Assembly (NCBI RefSeq): GCF_900187125.1
Contig: NZ_LT906468.1
Coordinates: forward strand, 4,030,001 to 4,094,000
From: Sphingobacterium mizutaii
GTDB lineage: Bacteria; Bacteroidota; Bacteroidia; Sphingobacteriales; Sphingobacteriaceae
Length of the DNA: 64,000 nt
Reading direction: 5' to 3'
Below the pieces are notes generated by a model that saw only the letters and a program-made list of their open reading frames with translations, had not been told where the DNA came from and ran no database searches. Of this stretch, positions 16,411 to 24,950 are shown piece by piece (position 1 is the stretch's first letter; each line of letters starts with the position of its first letter). A program made the position numbers and the translations under genes.

Positions 16411-17625
16411 TTAGAAGAGCATTGGTGCAAACTCGGACAGATAGATCCTCCAGTTGTCCCATGTGTGGCCGCCTCCGCTTTCTCTGTATGTATATTTAAA
16501 ACCTATTTCGTCCATTTTCTTCATACTGTCCATAACACCTTTGTACAGGAAGTCTGTATTTCCGCATGCGATCCAATATAATTTATAGCCGTTCTTTTTC
16601 TGTACTTCTAATTTCTTTACAAATTCATCCGTAGCTTTCTGTACATCTGCTGCGTTCGGATTACCGATTGTCATCATTGATGCCAGAGGAGGAGCCGAAA
16701 ATATACCGATGAAGTCAAACGTATTGGCATATTGGGCGGAGATCGCTGAAGAGTGCATTCCACCCATTGACAAACCTGCTACCGCACGATTTGCTTTACC
16801 TGCTTTAACCCTGTAATTGGCTTCTACAAATTTCAGGATGTCTCCAAAACTATTTTCCATACTTGCTACAGCCTCTCTCGGACCACCACCCATAGCAGGG
16901 GTGTATGCTCTGTTTGTTTCTTCAGGTGATGCTGTGTTTTGCGTATGGCCATTTGGCATAACAACAATCATTGGTTTAGCTTTTCCCTGTGCAATGAGAT
17001 TATCGAGTATCTGCGCCGCGCGTCCAAGTGCTATCCACGCTTCTTCATCACCGCCGGAGCCGTGAAGCAAATATAATACAGGGTAAGATTGATTACCGTT
17101 TTCGTAGCCCGGCGGAGTGTAAATTGTTATGCGGCGTTCCTCCTTCAATGTTGGACTACTGTACCATCTTCGCGCTACCGTCCCATGAGGAATAGTATTT
17201 GTACTATATAAATTGCCTTTTTCACCTTTGATGATGAAATAGTTGGTTATTGAAGCCACATCGCGTTTCATCATGATGTTACTGGGGTCATTCATACGTA
17301 TGCTGTCAACGATGAAATTATAGCTATAAAGTTCGGAGTTCAGCGGATCGGACGTGGTATATTCCCATATACCCTCGTTATTTTTTTTCAGTTCCGCTAC
17401 TCCGGGAACATCAAATTTGCCATATGGTGTGTCCTTCTTTTGGGTAGGCAGAAAGTCACCTGTGATTTCCACTTTAGTTGCTTTTGGAGCTCTAATGCGG
17501 AAAGTTACGGTGTTGTTCCCATGAATTTCGGGAGATACTACTTGCGGGCCTCCCCACAGAGCCTGCTGTGCGAAAGATGTAATAAATAGTGCAAGCAAGG
17601 CGAATAGAATTGATAATCTTTTCAT
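16411..17625 (-). CDS. Secreted CE1-family esterase with N-terminal E-set domain
   Basis: 404-residue esterase with a signal peptide (MKRLSILFALLALFITSFAQ), predicted periplasmic or secreted. An immunoglobulin-like early-set domain (TVTFRIRAPKATKVEITGDF) covers about residues 35-130. The alpha/beta hydrolase follows, with YLLHGSGGDEEAW, the nucleophile in AGLSMGGMHS and the catalytic histidine region ESGGGHTWDNWR. This arrangement is shared by feruloyl and acetyl-xylan esterases and by enterochelin-esterase relatives. In gut Bacteroidota such genes belong to xylan loci, so plant cell-wall ester removal is likely but unproven. It is the second gene of a two-gene operon that forms the cargo of the composite transposon. 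Confidence 0.83.
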   Translation of the reverse strand: MKRLSILFALLALFITSFAQQALWGGPQVVSPEIHGNNTVTFRIRAPKATKVEITGDFLPTQKKDTPYGKFDVPGVAELKKNNEGIWEYTTSDPLNSELYSYNFIVDSIRMNDPSNIMMKRDVASITNYFIIKGEKGNLYSTNTIPHGTVARRWYSSPTLKEERRITIYTPPGYENGNQSYPVLYLLHGSGGDEEAWIALGRAAQILDNLIAQGKAKPMIVVMPNGHTQNTASPEETNRAYTPAMGGGPREAVASMENSFGDILKFVEANYRVKAGKANRAVAGLSMGGMHSSAISAQYANTFDFIGIFSAPPLASMMTIGNPNAADVQKATDEFVKKLEVQKKNGYKLYWIACGNTDFLYKGVMDSMKKMDEIGFKYTYRESGGGHTWDNWRIYLSEFAPMLF

Positions 17626-17665
17626 TGTTGTTCTTATTTGTTGATTAAAAAAATATTAAGTGATA

Positions 17666-18559
17666 TTATTTGCCAAAACAACGTGTTACGAATGGTAAAC
17701 AGCTGTACAGAGCAGAATGCCAGTATTCGGAAGTGTGGCCACCATCACGGACCCGAAATTCAAACGGGATGTTTGCCCGACGCATAGCTTGTGTGAATTC
17801 GATGTTACGGTCGAGCAGGAAGTCATCGTCACCGCAATCGACAAACCATGCAATTTCCCGAAGTTGTTTCTTGTGAAGGTCATCAGCTTTTTCTACATAT
17901 TTTACGCAACTGTTTTCTATGACCGATTGAGTTAATAGGGCCACCTTGTCATCAGTTTGCTGTGGTGCTACGGCTCCTTGCTCAGGAATAGACACTAAGG
18001 CACTCATAGCATATACGGCACAAAACATATCGCTGTGTCTTTGAGCATAGGAAACTGCTCCACCACCGCCCATTGACAATCCGGAAATTGCCCGATGCTG
18101 TTTGTCATTTTTTATTCGATAAGTCTGCTCTATATAAGGAAGAAATTCTTTGTAGAAAAAATCTTCATATGCCCATCCGGGCATATTGAAGTATCCGTTC
18201 CAGACACCAGCATAGATGTTACCTCCGGCATTGGGTGAAACAATAATCATCTCACAAGCTTCACCTGAGGAGACCAGCTGATCCATTACATCCTTGCAAC
18301 GCTGGTCTTCGAACCAGCTGGTATTAACTCCCGTCATCCCATGCAACAGGTAAAGGATAGGATATTTCTTTGCTTTATCGATCTCATAACTCTTTGGCAG
18401 ATAAATCGTATATGCTCGGTTGGCTTTTAGTACCTCACTATAGATACTATCCGTGATTACCTTGCTTTGGGGTGGGCGGGAAGATTGTGCATTTGCCGCT
18501 AGCAAGGAAAAGACGGCAAATAAAGTAATTAAAAGGTTCTCTATACGCATTTTATTCAT
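17666..18559 (-). CDS. Secreted CE1-family esterase
   Basis: 297-residue secreted hydrolase. The signal peptide is MRIENLLITLFAVFSLLAANA, reached from ATG 18559 or better from ATG 18550. Catalytic features: YLLHGMTGVNTSWF (oxyanion loop), SGLSMGGGGAVSYA (nucleophile), VDCGDDDFLL (acid) and RDGGHTSEYW (histidine). It resembles the stand-alone CE1 esterases (XynZ/S-formylglutathione-hydrolase-like) and lacks the extra domain of its neighbour 40 bp downstream. Together they would act on two kinds of ester substituent of the same polysaccharide; this is inference. The IS left end begins 15 bp upstream, so the native promoter is missing and expression may depend on the IS. Confidence 0.82.
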   Translation of the reverse strand: MNKMRIENLLITLFAVFSLLAANAQSSRPPQSKVITDSIYSEVLKANRAYTIYLPKSYEIDKAKKYPILYLLHGMTGVNTSWFEDQRCKDVMDQLVSSGEACEMIIVSPNAGGNIYAGVWNGYFNMPGWAYEDFFYKEFLPYIEQTYRIKNDKQHRAISGLSMGGGGAVSYAQRHSDMFCAVYAMSALVSIPEQGAVAPQQTDDKVALLTQSVIENSCVKYVEKADDLHKKQLREIAWFVDCGDDDFLLDRNIEFTQAMRRANIPFEFRVRDGGHTSEYWHSALYSCLPFVTRCFGK

Positions 18560-18573
18560 GTTTTATTTTCATT

Positions 18574-19932
18574 CAGACGCGTCCTAAATAAGGAAAAAAT
18601 GGCGGTGGTTTAATATAGCAGGGATTGCTATATTTAATTCGCTAAAATAATACTACCGCCATGGTAAATATAAACGTATTTTCTCAGATTTTAGGTCTAG
18701 TAGACCGTGACATTTTTAATAAATTGGTTCAGAAATACCAATGCGACAAGCATCATAAAGGAATCAACAGTTGGTCACACTTTGTTAGTATGCTTTTCTG
18801 CCATCTTTCATCTGCGGATTCCGTTCGTGATATTTCTAATGGTCTGCGTAGTACTACAGGTAACATGATCCACATGGGCATCTCTAGGACACCCAGCAAG
18901 TCCAATTTATCCTACATCAACAAACATCGCGATCACCGCCTATTCCGAGACCTTTATTACAAACTTTTGGAACATTTGTGGAATAGAAATTCTCCTAGAC
19001 GAGCTGAGCTTAATAGACTTAAGCGGAAAGTATTTCTCATGGATGCAACTATTATTCCTTTATGCTTAAGTGTATTCGACTGGGCTAAATTCCGCAGTGC
19101 TAAGGGAGCTGTTAAACTCCATACTATACTTGATTATGATGGCTGTATGCCGAGCTTTGTACATATCACCGATGGCAAACAACATGAATCCAAGATAGCC
19201 AAGACCATCTCATTTCCTAAGGGATGTGTGGTTGTTGTGGATAGAGGCTACGTTGATTATGCTTGGATGAATGTTTTGGACAGCAACCCGTGCTTTTTTG
19301 TCACACGCAGTAAAAGCAACATGAAATATACAGTGGTTCGATCATTTCAAAGTGAAGCCCTCAAGGAAAATAACATCATTATGGATCAGCTCATTGAGCT
19401 TGATGGGGATGCTAAGAAACACTATCAAGGAAAGAAGATGCGTCTAGTTCGTTTTTGGGACAGCATAAATAATGCTGAATATGAGTTCTTAACAAACAAT
19501 TTTACTTGGAAAGCATCAACAGTAGCGGCCTTATATAAGGAAAGATGGGAGATTGAAACTTTCTTCAAACATCTAAAACAGCGTCTGAAAGTCACCAGTT
19601 TTGTAGGAACATCAGAAAACGCCGTCTACATACAAATTTGGACTGCATTAATAGGAATACTACTTTTTAAATACATCCAGAAGAAAGCTAAATATCAATG
19701 GAACTTATCCAATCTGGTGAACTTTATTCGTTTAAATATATTTGTTAAAATTGATCTTTGGAAATGGGCTAATGATCCATTCTTTTCAGGTAAACCTCCT
19801 GATAAAATAGGACAATATAAACTTTTCTAAAAACCATAGGTAGGATATAATTTGATTTTTTAACAAAAGCTTTCCTAATTAATAGAAGAAGGTAAATTTT
19901 ATACGCTCAAAAATTTATTTAGGACAGATGTG
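18574..19932 (+). mobile_element. IS4-type insertion sequence, right copy
   Basis: 1359 bp, same orientation as the left copy. Ends CAGACGCGTCCTAAATAA (18574-18591) and the inverted CACATCTGTCCTAAATAA (19932-19915). Synonymous differences from the left copy cluster in the 3' quarter of the transposase gene. Confidence 0.88.
18661..19830 (+). CDS. IS4-family DDE transposase (right copy)
   Basis: 389-residue transposase, intact, almost identical to the left copy. The catalytic core residues are in VFLMDATIIPL, CVVVVDRGYVDY and LYKERWEIETFFKHLKQRL. Differences include NMIHMG for NMSHMG, GCMPSF for GCVPSF and NNFTWKASTVAALY for NNFDWKASTVASLY. The DNA is near-identical over the first two thirds and then shows a run of silent changes from about 19465 on, so the copies either came from slightly diverged relatives or underwent partial gene conversion. 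The same start-codon hairpin precedes the gene. Confidence 0.92.
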   Translation: MVNINVFSQILGLVDRDIFNKLVQKYQCDKHHKGINSWSHFVSMLFCHLSSADSVRDISNGLRSTTGNMIHMGISRTPSKSNLSYINKHRDHRLFRDLYYKLLEHLWNRNSPRRAELNRLKRKVFLMDATIIPLCLSVFDWAKFRSAKGAVKLHTILDYDGCMPSFVHITDGKQHESKIAKTISFPKGCVVVVDRGYVDYAWMNVLDSNPCFFVTRSKSNMKYTVVRSFQSEALKENNIIMDQLIELDGDAKKHYQGKKMRLVRFWDSINNAEYEFLTNNFTWKASTVAALYKERWEIETFFKHLKQRLKVTSFVGTSENAVYIQIWTALIGILLFKYIQKKAKYQWNLSNLVNFIRLNIFVKIDLWKWANDPFFSGKPPDKIGQYKLF

Positions 19933-19948
19933 ATAACCATTAGAATGA

Positions 19949-20710
19949 TTATATAATGTTTTGCTTCTGCCGCAACAAGGATGATAGGGTGTATTGTAGC
20001 TCAACAACTTCTCCGATAACAATAATAGCAGGTTGAGACATCCCTGCTTGCTGACTCGCCTTCACCAGGTCTTTAACCTTACATAGCACTTTCTTTTCAT
20101 CTGCCCTGGAAGCCCGCTGAATGATCGCTGCCGGGCGATCTCCCTCACCATTCATCAGATAGATCCGTGCGATTTCTGCCAATTTACGCATACCCATATA
20201 TATAACAACTGTAGAATTACAGCGAACCGCTAACGAAAGATCAGTCGCGATATCACCATTTCTTTTCATACCTGTCAAGACCCATACGCCTTCACTAACA
20301 CCACGATGTGTCAGCGGTATATCACTCAATCCTACACCTTGCATGCTGCTGATCCCTGGAATATATTCTACCTCGATCTCCAACTCCTTTGCAACAAACC
20401 ATTCTTCGAATCCTCTACCAAATATGTACGGATCGCCTCCTTTCAACCTTACCACATTGGAAAAACGTCCACAATAATAAGCTATTAATGTATTTATATC
20501 TTCCTGTGGCATGTATTTTCCGTACGGATGCTTTCCCACGTATATTTTTAGACATTTTTCCGAAGCAATATGGAGTATTTCTTCATTAATTAGGTTATCA
20601 TACAGTATTACCTCGGCGTTTTTTATGCTTTTATACGCTTTTATCGTCAATAATTCCGGATCACCCGGACCAGAGCCGACTATTTTTAGAGATTTTAACC
20701 GATTTACCAT
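19949..20710 (-). CDS. cobA: Uroporphyrinogen-III C-methyltransferase
   Basis: Adds two methyl groups to uroporphyrinogen III to make precorrin-2, the branch point to siroheme; the NirB protein encoded next door needs siroheme. I choose ATG 20710 (253 residues); a GTG 24 bp upstream is also in frame. Hallmarks: IVGSGPGDPELLTIKAYKSI at the N-terminus, VVRLKGGDPYIFGRG, and the SAM-binding PGISSMQGVGLSDIPLTHRG. The precorrin-2 dehydrogenase/ferrochelatase half of CysG is not present, so the last siroheme steps must be encoded elsewhere. It is divergent from nirB with a shared palindrome-bearing promoter region. Confidence 0.93.
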   Translation of the reverse strand: MVNRLKSLKIVGSGPGDPELLTIKAYKSIKNAEVILYDNLINEEILHIASEKCLKIYVGKHPYGKYMPQEDINTLIAYYCGRFSNVVRLKGGDPYIFGRGFEEWFVAKELEIEVEYIPGISSMQGVGLSDIPLTHRGVSEGVWVLTGMKRNGDIATDLSLAVRCNSTVVIYMGMRKLAEIARIYLMNGEGDRPAAIIQRASRADEKKVLCKVKDLVKASQQAGMSQPAIIVIGEVVELQYTLSSLLRQKQNII

Positions 20711-20759
20711 ATAAAAATCATTAAAATTTACCACAAATCAATCAAAAATATAAAATAAT

Positions 20760-20798
20760 ATGATATATATCATGAAAATATTTCATTTACTGATATCA
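20760..20798. promoter_or_regulatory. Two palindromes in the cobA-nirB promoter region
   Basis: ATGATATATATCAT (20760-20773) is a perfect 14-bp palindrome, and TGATATCA (20791-20798) is a second one with centres 28 bp apart. TGAT-N4-ATCA resembles Fnr-type half sites (TTGAT-N4-ATCAA). The island encodes a Crp/Fnr regulator at 37330, the obvious candidate to bind here. Confidence 0.5.
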
Positions 20799-20859
20799 AA
20801 AACATAAATTAGCAAAATAAATAACGAAAAATCATTTTTTACCTCTAAATATTTGAAAA

Positions 20860-23379
20860 ATGAACGTAAAAACAGTCGTAGTAATCGGAAACGGAATGGT
20901 TAGTCATAAGTTTTGCGAAAAATTAACAACAAAAGGCAGCAATTTTAAGCTAATAGTGTTCGGCGAGGAACCAATTAGGGCTTATGATCGTGTACATCTC
21001 ACTGATTATTTCGGAAATAAGACATTAAATGATTTATTTTTGTCAAAAAACGAGTGGTACGAAGAAAATAATATTGATTTATATCTCCATGACCCTATTG
21101 TAGACATTGATATTGAAAAAAAACGCATCCATTCCAAAAAGAATATCCAGATAGATTACGATTACCTCATCCTAGCTACCGGATCGGCTGCTTTCGTCCC
21201 CCCAATTCCCGGTGTCGACAAAGAAGGGGTATTTTTATATCGCACGATCGAAGACCTTGACCAAATTAAAGCATATGCCTCGGCCGCAAATAAAGGTACG
21301 GTCATTGGCGGTGGATTGTTAGGTCTGGAAGCAGCAAAAGCACTCGTAGATCTCGGGATAAAAGAAACAGCTGTTGTGGAATTTGCTCCACGACTAATGC
21401 CCAGACAAATTGACGACATGGCTAGCAGTCTATTACAAAACAAGCTACAGGCACTAGGATTGACCTGCTTTCTGCAAAAATCCACAACCCAAATACTAGG
21501 CAAAAATAAAATAACAGGGCTTGCATTCGCTGATGGCACGCAATTGGACAGCGATATCTTGATCATATCGGCAGGCATCAAACCTCGTGATGAGTTAGCA
21601 AAAGCTGCGGGACTGGCTATTGGACCTCGCGGAGGAATCGTCGTCGATGAGAGCATGCGCACGTCCGACCCTCACACCTTCGCTATCGGTGAATGCGCCC
21701 TTTATAACGATATGATATATGGCTTGGTAGCTCCTGGATACGAAATGGCAGAGGTCGCCGCAACTACCATTTCTGGCGAACAAAAGTTTTTTTCTGGTTT
21801 CGACATGAGCACAAAGCTAAAATTAATGGGCGTCGATGTGGCTAGTTTTGGAGATCCATTTATCACGGAGCCTCATGCTCGGACCATTCTTCTGGAAGAC
21901 AAGAATAAAGGTATTTACAAACGGCTCAATATCAGTCCGGATGGTAAAAGGCTATTAGGTGGTATTTTGGTGGGTGAAGCAGCGAGTTACAATATGTTAT
22001 TACAGACTGTAAACAACAATATGCCGCTACCGGAACACCCCGAAACGCTCCTTTTAGGAGAACAAAATGAAAGTAAACCCGCCGGCACAGGACTGGAAGC
22101 CTTGCCCGACACGGCGTTGATTTGTAGCTGCGAAGGCATTACAAAGGCTCAAATATGTAATGCGGTAAGTCAGCAAGGATGTGAGAATGCCGATGATATC
22201 AAGAAATGCACGAAAGCCGGTTCTGGTTGTGGTGGCTGTGTCCCTATGGTCAAAGACCTGGTAGCATATACCATGAAGAAACAGGGTAAATATATTCGCA
22301 ATACCTTATGTGAACATTTCAATTTTAGTCGACAAGAGCTATTTGATCTCATCAAGATTCATGATCTAAGAACCTACGACAGTGTACTGGACAATCTTGG
22401 AACAGGGCACGGTTGTGAAGTCTGTAAACCCCTAGTTTCTTCGCTATTAGCCAGCCTTTGGAACGAAATGATACTGGGAAAGGGAAATGATGTGGCCCAA
22501 GATAGCAATGACCGCTTTTTGGCCAATATACAACGAGGTGGAACCTATTCTGTTGTACCACGCGTACCGGGAGGAGAAATCCAACCCGAAAAACTGATCG
22601 TTATCGGCGAAGTCGCTAAGAAATATGGGCTTTATACCAAAATCACGGGCGGACAACGCATCGACATGTTTGGCGCGCACCTCAATGACCTTCCTTTTAT
22701 ATGGGAAGAGTTAATTGCAGCTGGTTTTGAAAGTGGACATGCCTACGGAAAAGCTTTACGCACGGTAAAAAGCTGTGTAGGAAGTACGTGGTGTCGTTTT
22801 GGTCTTCACGATAGTGTATCCTTTGCTATTCAGATCGAAGAACGGTATCGTGGGATCCGATCTCCCCACAAATTGAAATCCGCCGTCAGCGGTTGTATCC
22901 GGGAATGTGCCGAAGCGCAGAGTAAGGATTTTGGAATCATTGCCACGGAAAAGGGCTGGAATTTGTATGTATGCGGAAACGGCGGCAGCAAACCTCAACA
23001 TGCGCATCTCTTGGTGAGTGACATCGATAGTGAAACTTGTATACGCTATCTAGACCGGTTCCTTATGTTTTATATACACACTGCCGATCCATTAACACGT
23101 ACGGCCACTTGGCTGAATAAAATGGAAGGCGGCGTCGATTACCTCCGGAATGTTGTGGTGGAAGACAGTCTTGGAATGGCGGAAACTTGGGAAAAAGAGA
23201 TGCAGGCATTAGTAGACGCCTATCAATGTGAATGGAAGGTTGCGGTTAACAACCCTGATATACGCAAGCGGTTTGTTCATTTTGTGAATGCTCCTTCCGA
23301 GAAAGATGAAACAGTGAAATTCGAAGAAATGCGCGGGCAAAAGAAAGCGGCCGACTGGAATGCCCCAATAACATATTAA
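20860..23379 (+). CDS. nirB: NAD(P)H nitrite reductase, large subunit
   Basis: Cytoplasmic siroheme enzyme reducing nitrite to ammonium, 839 residues, normal for NirB. Domains in order: FAD/NAD reductase (VIGNGMVSHKF at the start and GTVIGGGLLGLEAAKAL near residue 150), a BFD-type [2Fe-2S] domain (CSCEGITKAQ and SGCGGC, about 425-465) and a second BFD-like stretch (GHGCEVCKP, near 515). The sulfite/nitrite reductase part has all four cluster cysteines, SCVGSTWC (about 638-644) and GCIRECAEAQ (about 678-682). It opens a long plus-strand operon; nirD starts 34 bp after it. Regulation by the island's Crp/Fnr protein through the upstream palindromes is inferred. Confidence 0.96.
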   Translation: MNVKTVVVIGNGMVSHKFCEKLTTKGSNFKLIVFGEEPIRAYDRVHLTDYFGNKTLNDLFLSKNEWYEENNIDLYLHDPIVDIDIEKKRIHSKKNIQIDYDYLILATGSAAFVPPIPGVDKEGVFLYRTIEDLDQIKAYASAANKGTVIGGGLLGLEAAKALVDLGIKETAVVEFAPRLMPRQIDDMASSLLQNKLQALGLTCFLQKSTTQILGKNKITGLAFADGTQLDSDILIISAGIKPRDELAKAAGLAIGPRGGIVVDESMRTSDPHTFAIGECALYNDMIYGLVAPGYEMAEVAATTISGEQKFFSGFDMSTKLKLMGVDVASFGDPFITEPHARTILLEDKNKGIYKRLNISPDGKRLLGGILVGEAASYNMLLQTVNNNMPLPEHPETLLLGEQNESKPAGTGLEALPDTALICSCEGITKAQICNAVSQQGCENADDIKKCTKAGSGCGGCVPMVKDLVAYTMKKQGKYIRNTLCEHFNFSRQELFDLIKIHDLRTYDSVLDNLGTGHGCEVCKPLVSSLLASLWNEMILGKGNDVAQDSNDRFLANIQRGGTYSVVPRVPGGEIQPEKLIVIGEVAKKYGLYTKITGGQRIDMFGAHLNDLPFIWEELIAAGFESGHAYGKALRTVKSCVGSTWCRFGLHDSVSFAIQIEERYRGIRSPHKLKSAVSGCIRECAEAQSKDFGIIATEKGWNLYVCGNGGSKPQHAHLLVSDIDSETCIRYLDRFLMFYIHTADPLTRTATWLNKMEGGVDYLRNVVVEDSLGMAETWEKEMQALVDAYQCEWKVAVNNPDIRKRFVHFVNAPSEKDETVKFEEMRGQKKAADWNAPITY

Positions 23380-23413
23380 TCAAATAAATACGAAACTTTA
23401 ACACAATATCATT

Positions 23414-23761
23414 ATGGAAATGTTAACAACCACTTCATGGAAATTAGCTTGTCGCGTAGAAGACACCATTGAGAATGGAGGTATCTGTTTAAAACTAGAG
23501 GATCAGCAGGTTGCTCTGTTCTATTTCAAGCGCCGTAATGAATGGTACGCCACACAGAACGAATGCCCTCATAAAAAACAAATGATCCTTAGTCGCGGTA
23601 TGATTGGATCATTAGGAGATAAACCCAAGATTGCCTGCCCTTTTCACAAGAAAACATTCGCACTGGACACCGGCGAATGTCTCTCTGGCGATGAATGCGC
23701 CATCAAGACCTATCCGGTAAAAGTGGAAGACGGGTTCGTATATATTGCATTACAGAACTAA
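23414..23761 (+). CDS. nirD: Nitrite reductase, small subunit (Rieske type)
   Basis: 115-residue partner of NirB. It has the Rieske fold and, unlike the cluster-less NirD of E. coli, keeps both ligand pairs: CPHKKQ (C-x-H) and CPFHKK (C-x2-H), about 22 residues apart. It may therefore carry a [2Fe-2S] centre and relay electrons. The sequence ends in the family's typical YPVKVEDGFVYIAL. It lies between nirB and a small barrel protein, in the same operon. Confidence 0.9.
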   Translation: MEMLTTTSWKLACRVEDTIENGGICLKLEDQQVALFYFKRRNEWYATQNECPHKKQMILSRGMIGSLGDKPKIACPFHKKTFALDTGECLSGDECAIKTYPVKVEDGFVYIALQN

Positions 23762-23797
23762 TATAAGATGGCGATCAACAAATAATCCTTTGCAAAC

Positions 23798-24187
23798 ATG
23801 AAGACAAACCGCACCTTTTGTACGATGGCATCTATCATGCTGACAGCAGCTGTACATGCGCAGCATAAAAAAATTAGCGCACAAGCTTTTGACGGTATTA
23901 TTGTAGCGGGTTATGCGGACAACGGCGCATACATTAATTGTACCGGACCTGCCGTGAAATATACTACACAGAAATGGAATCTCACGTTAGGATTCTTACC
24001 GTCTATCAAAATTAAAGAAGATGCCTCCGTCGTAAAGAATGCTACGTTTACCCCCACTTTAGGCTTTGGTGCTACATTAACGATTTTTAAGCATCTGGCG
24101 CTACAGCTACCAGCATTCTATATACCCAAGACAAATGCCGACAATGGCAAATGGACTTTAGGAGCTGGCTTGGGCTGTAAACTATAA
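23798..24187 (+). CDS. Small secreted beta-rich protein of the nitrate operon
   Basis: 129 residues with a likely signal peptide (MKTNRTFCTMASIMLTAAVHAQ). The mature part consists of short amphipathic strands (WNLTLGFLPSIKIK, FTPTLGFGATLTIF, KWTLGAGLGCKL), so it may form a small outer-membrane barrel or remain in the periplasm. I do not recognise a family. The position between nirD and moeB, with 36 and 13 bp gaps, ties it to nitrate assimilation. A role in nitrate or nitrite passage across the outer membrane is only a guess. Confidence 0.6.
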   Translation: MKTNRTFCTMASIMLTAAVHAQHKKISAQAFDGIIVAGYADNGAYINCTGPAVKYTTQKWNLTLGFLPSIKIKEDASVVKNATFTPTLGFGATLTIFKHLALQLPAFYIPKTNADNGKWTLGAGLGCKL

Positions 24188-24200
24188 CAAGAAAAGAGAA

Positions 24201-24950
24201 ATGGATAACAGATTTTTCAGTGATCATCTTCAGCTGTCATTTATCGGCAAAAAAGGTATGGACAAATTAAAATCTACCCGCGTTCTGGTGGTTGGTGCCG
24301 GAGGATTGGGATGCCCTGCGGTTTCAGCATTAGCTTCTAGTGGCATTGGATATATCGGAATACTAGACGGCGATAAAGTTGAGCTCAAAAATCTGGCTCG
24401 CCAATATCTCTATACTCCAGCACAAGTCGGAACATTGAAAACTGCGGCTGCTATCACCCAATTAAAGATACGTTATCAAGATACCCTCTTCATCGCATAT
24501 CCGTTTTTTGCAAACGAAACCAATATCCATTCGATATTTTCTGAATATGACATCGTCATCGATGCAACGGACAACTTTCCTTCCCGCTTATTAATCGGCC
24601 ATACGGGTATTCAGCTCGGTACACCAGTCATCTACGGATCTATTTTTCGTTCTGAAGTGCAGATCACCGTTTTTAACTATGAAGCGCAACGCCTGGCCAT
24701 AGACGATTTATTCACCCTGCAGCCAGCTGCGGAAGGCATGCGTTGTGAAGTATCCGGCACGTACGTCATCGGCAGTATGATAGCGGGTATGTTGATGGCA
24801 AACGAGGCCATCAAAGTAGTATTGGATTTGCCAGACAAACTGACGGGTAAATTGCTTTTATTCGATGTGCTTTCTCTTCAGAAACGCGTCATTAATTTTT
24901 CCAGTTTGCAATCCGATCCAACAGAGACCACCTCAGAAATGAAAGCATGA
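24201..24950 (+). CDS. moeB: MoeB/ThiF-type adenylyltransferase
   Basis: Activates the C-terminal glycine of MoaD by adenylation so that sulfur can be loaded for molybdopterin synthesis. The nucleotide-binding motif VVGAGGLGCPAVSALASSGIG and the LARQYLYTPAQVG and DATDNFPSR segments are all present. At 249 residues it has the size of MoeB. The two CxxC pairs that bind zinc in E. coli MoeB are absent: where they are expected the sequence reads LQPAAEGMRCEVSGTYVIG and ends without cysteines. It overlaps the moaCB start by 4 bp, which suggests translational coupling. Confidence 0.88.
   Translation: MDNRFFSDHLQLSFIGKKGMDKLKSTRVLVVGAGGLGCPAVSALASSGIGYIGILDGDKVELKNLARQYLYTPAQVGTLKTAAAITQLKIRYQDTLFIAYPFFANETNIHSIFSEYDIVIDATDNFPSRLLIGHTGIQLGTPVIYGSIFRSEVQITVFNYEAQRLAIDDLFTLQPAAEGMRCEVSGTYVIGSMIAGMLMANEAIKVVLDLPDKLTGKLLLFDVLSLQKRVINFSSLQSDPTETTSEMKA

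Larger units (their letters stand above)
14951..19941. mobile_element. Composite transposon carrying two esterase genes
   Basis: Two direct copies of the same IS (14960-16317 and 18574-19932) flank a 2.2-kb cargo. The 9-bp sequence ATAACCATT lies immediately outside the left copy (14951-14959) and immediately outside the right copy (19933-19941). The inner flanks (AGTGTACTT after copy 1, ATTTTCATT before copy 2) do not duplicate their partners. This is the pattern left by one transposition of the whole unit, not by two separate insertions. Confidence 0.87.

Noticed and set aside
14960..19932. Two independent IS insertions
   Set aside because: The duplicated 9 bp are found only on the outer sides of the pair; the inner flanks do not match.
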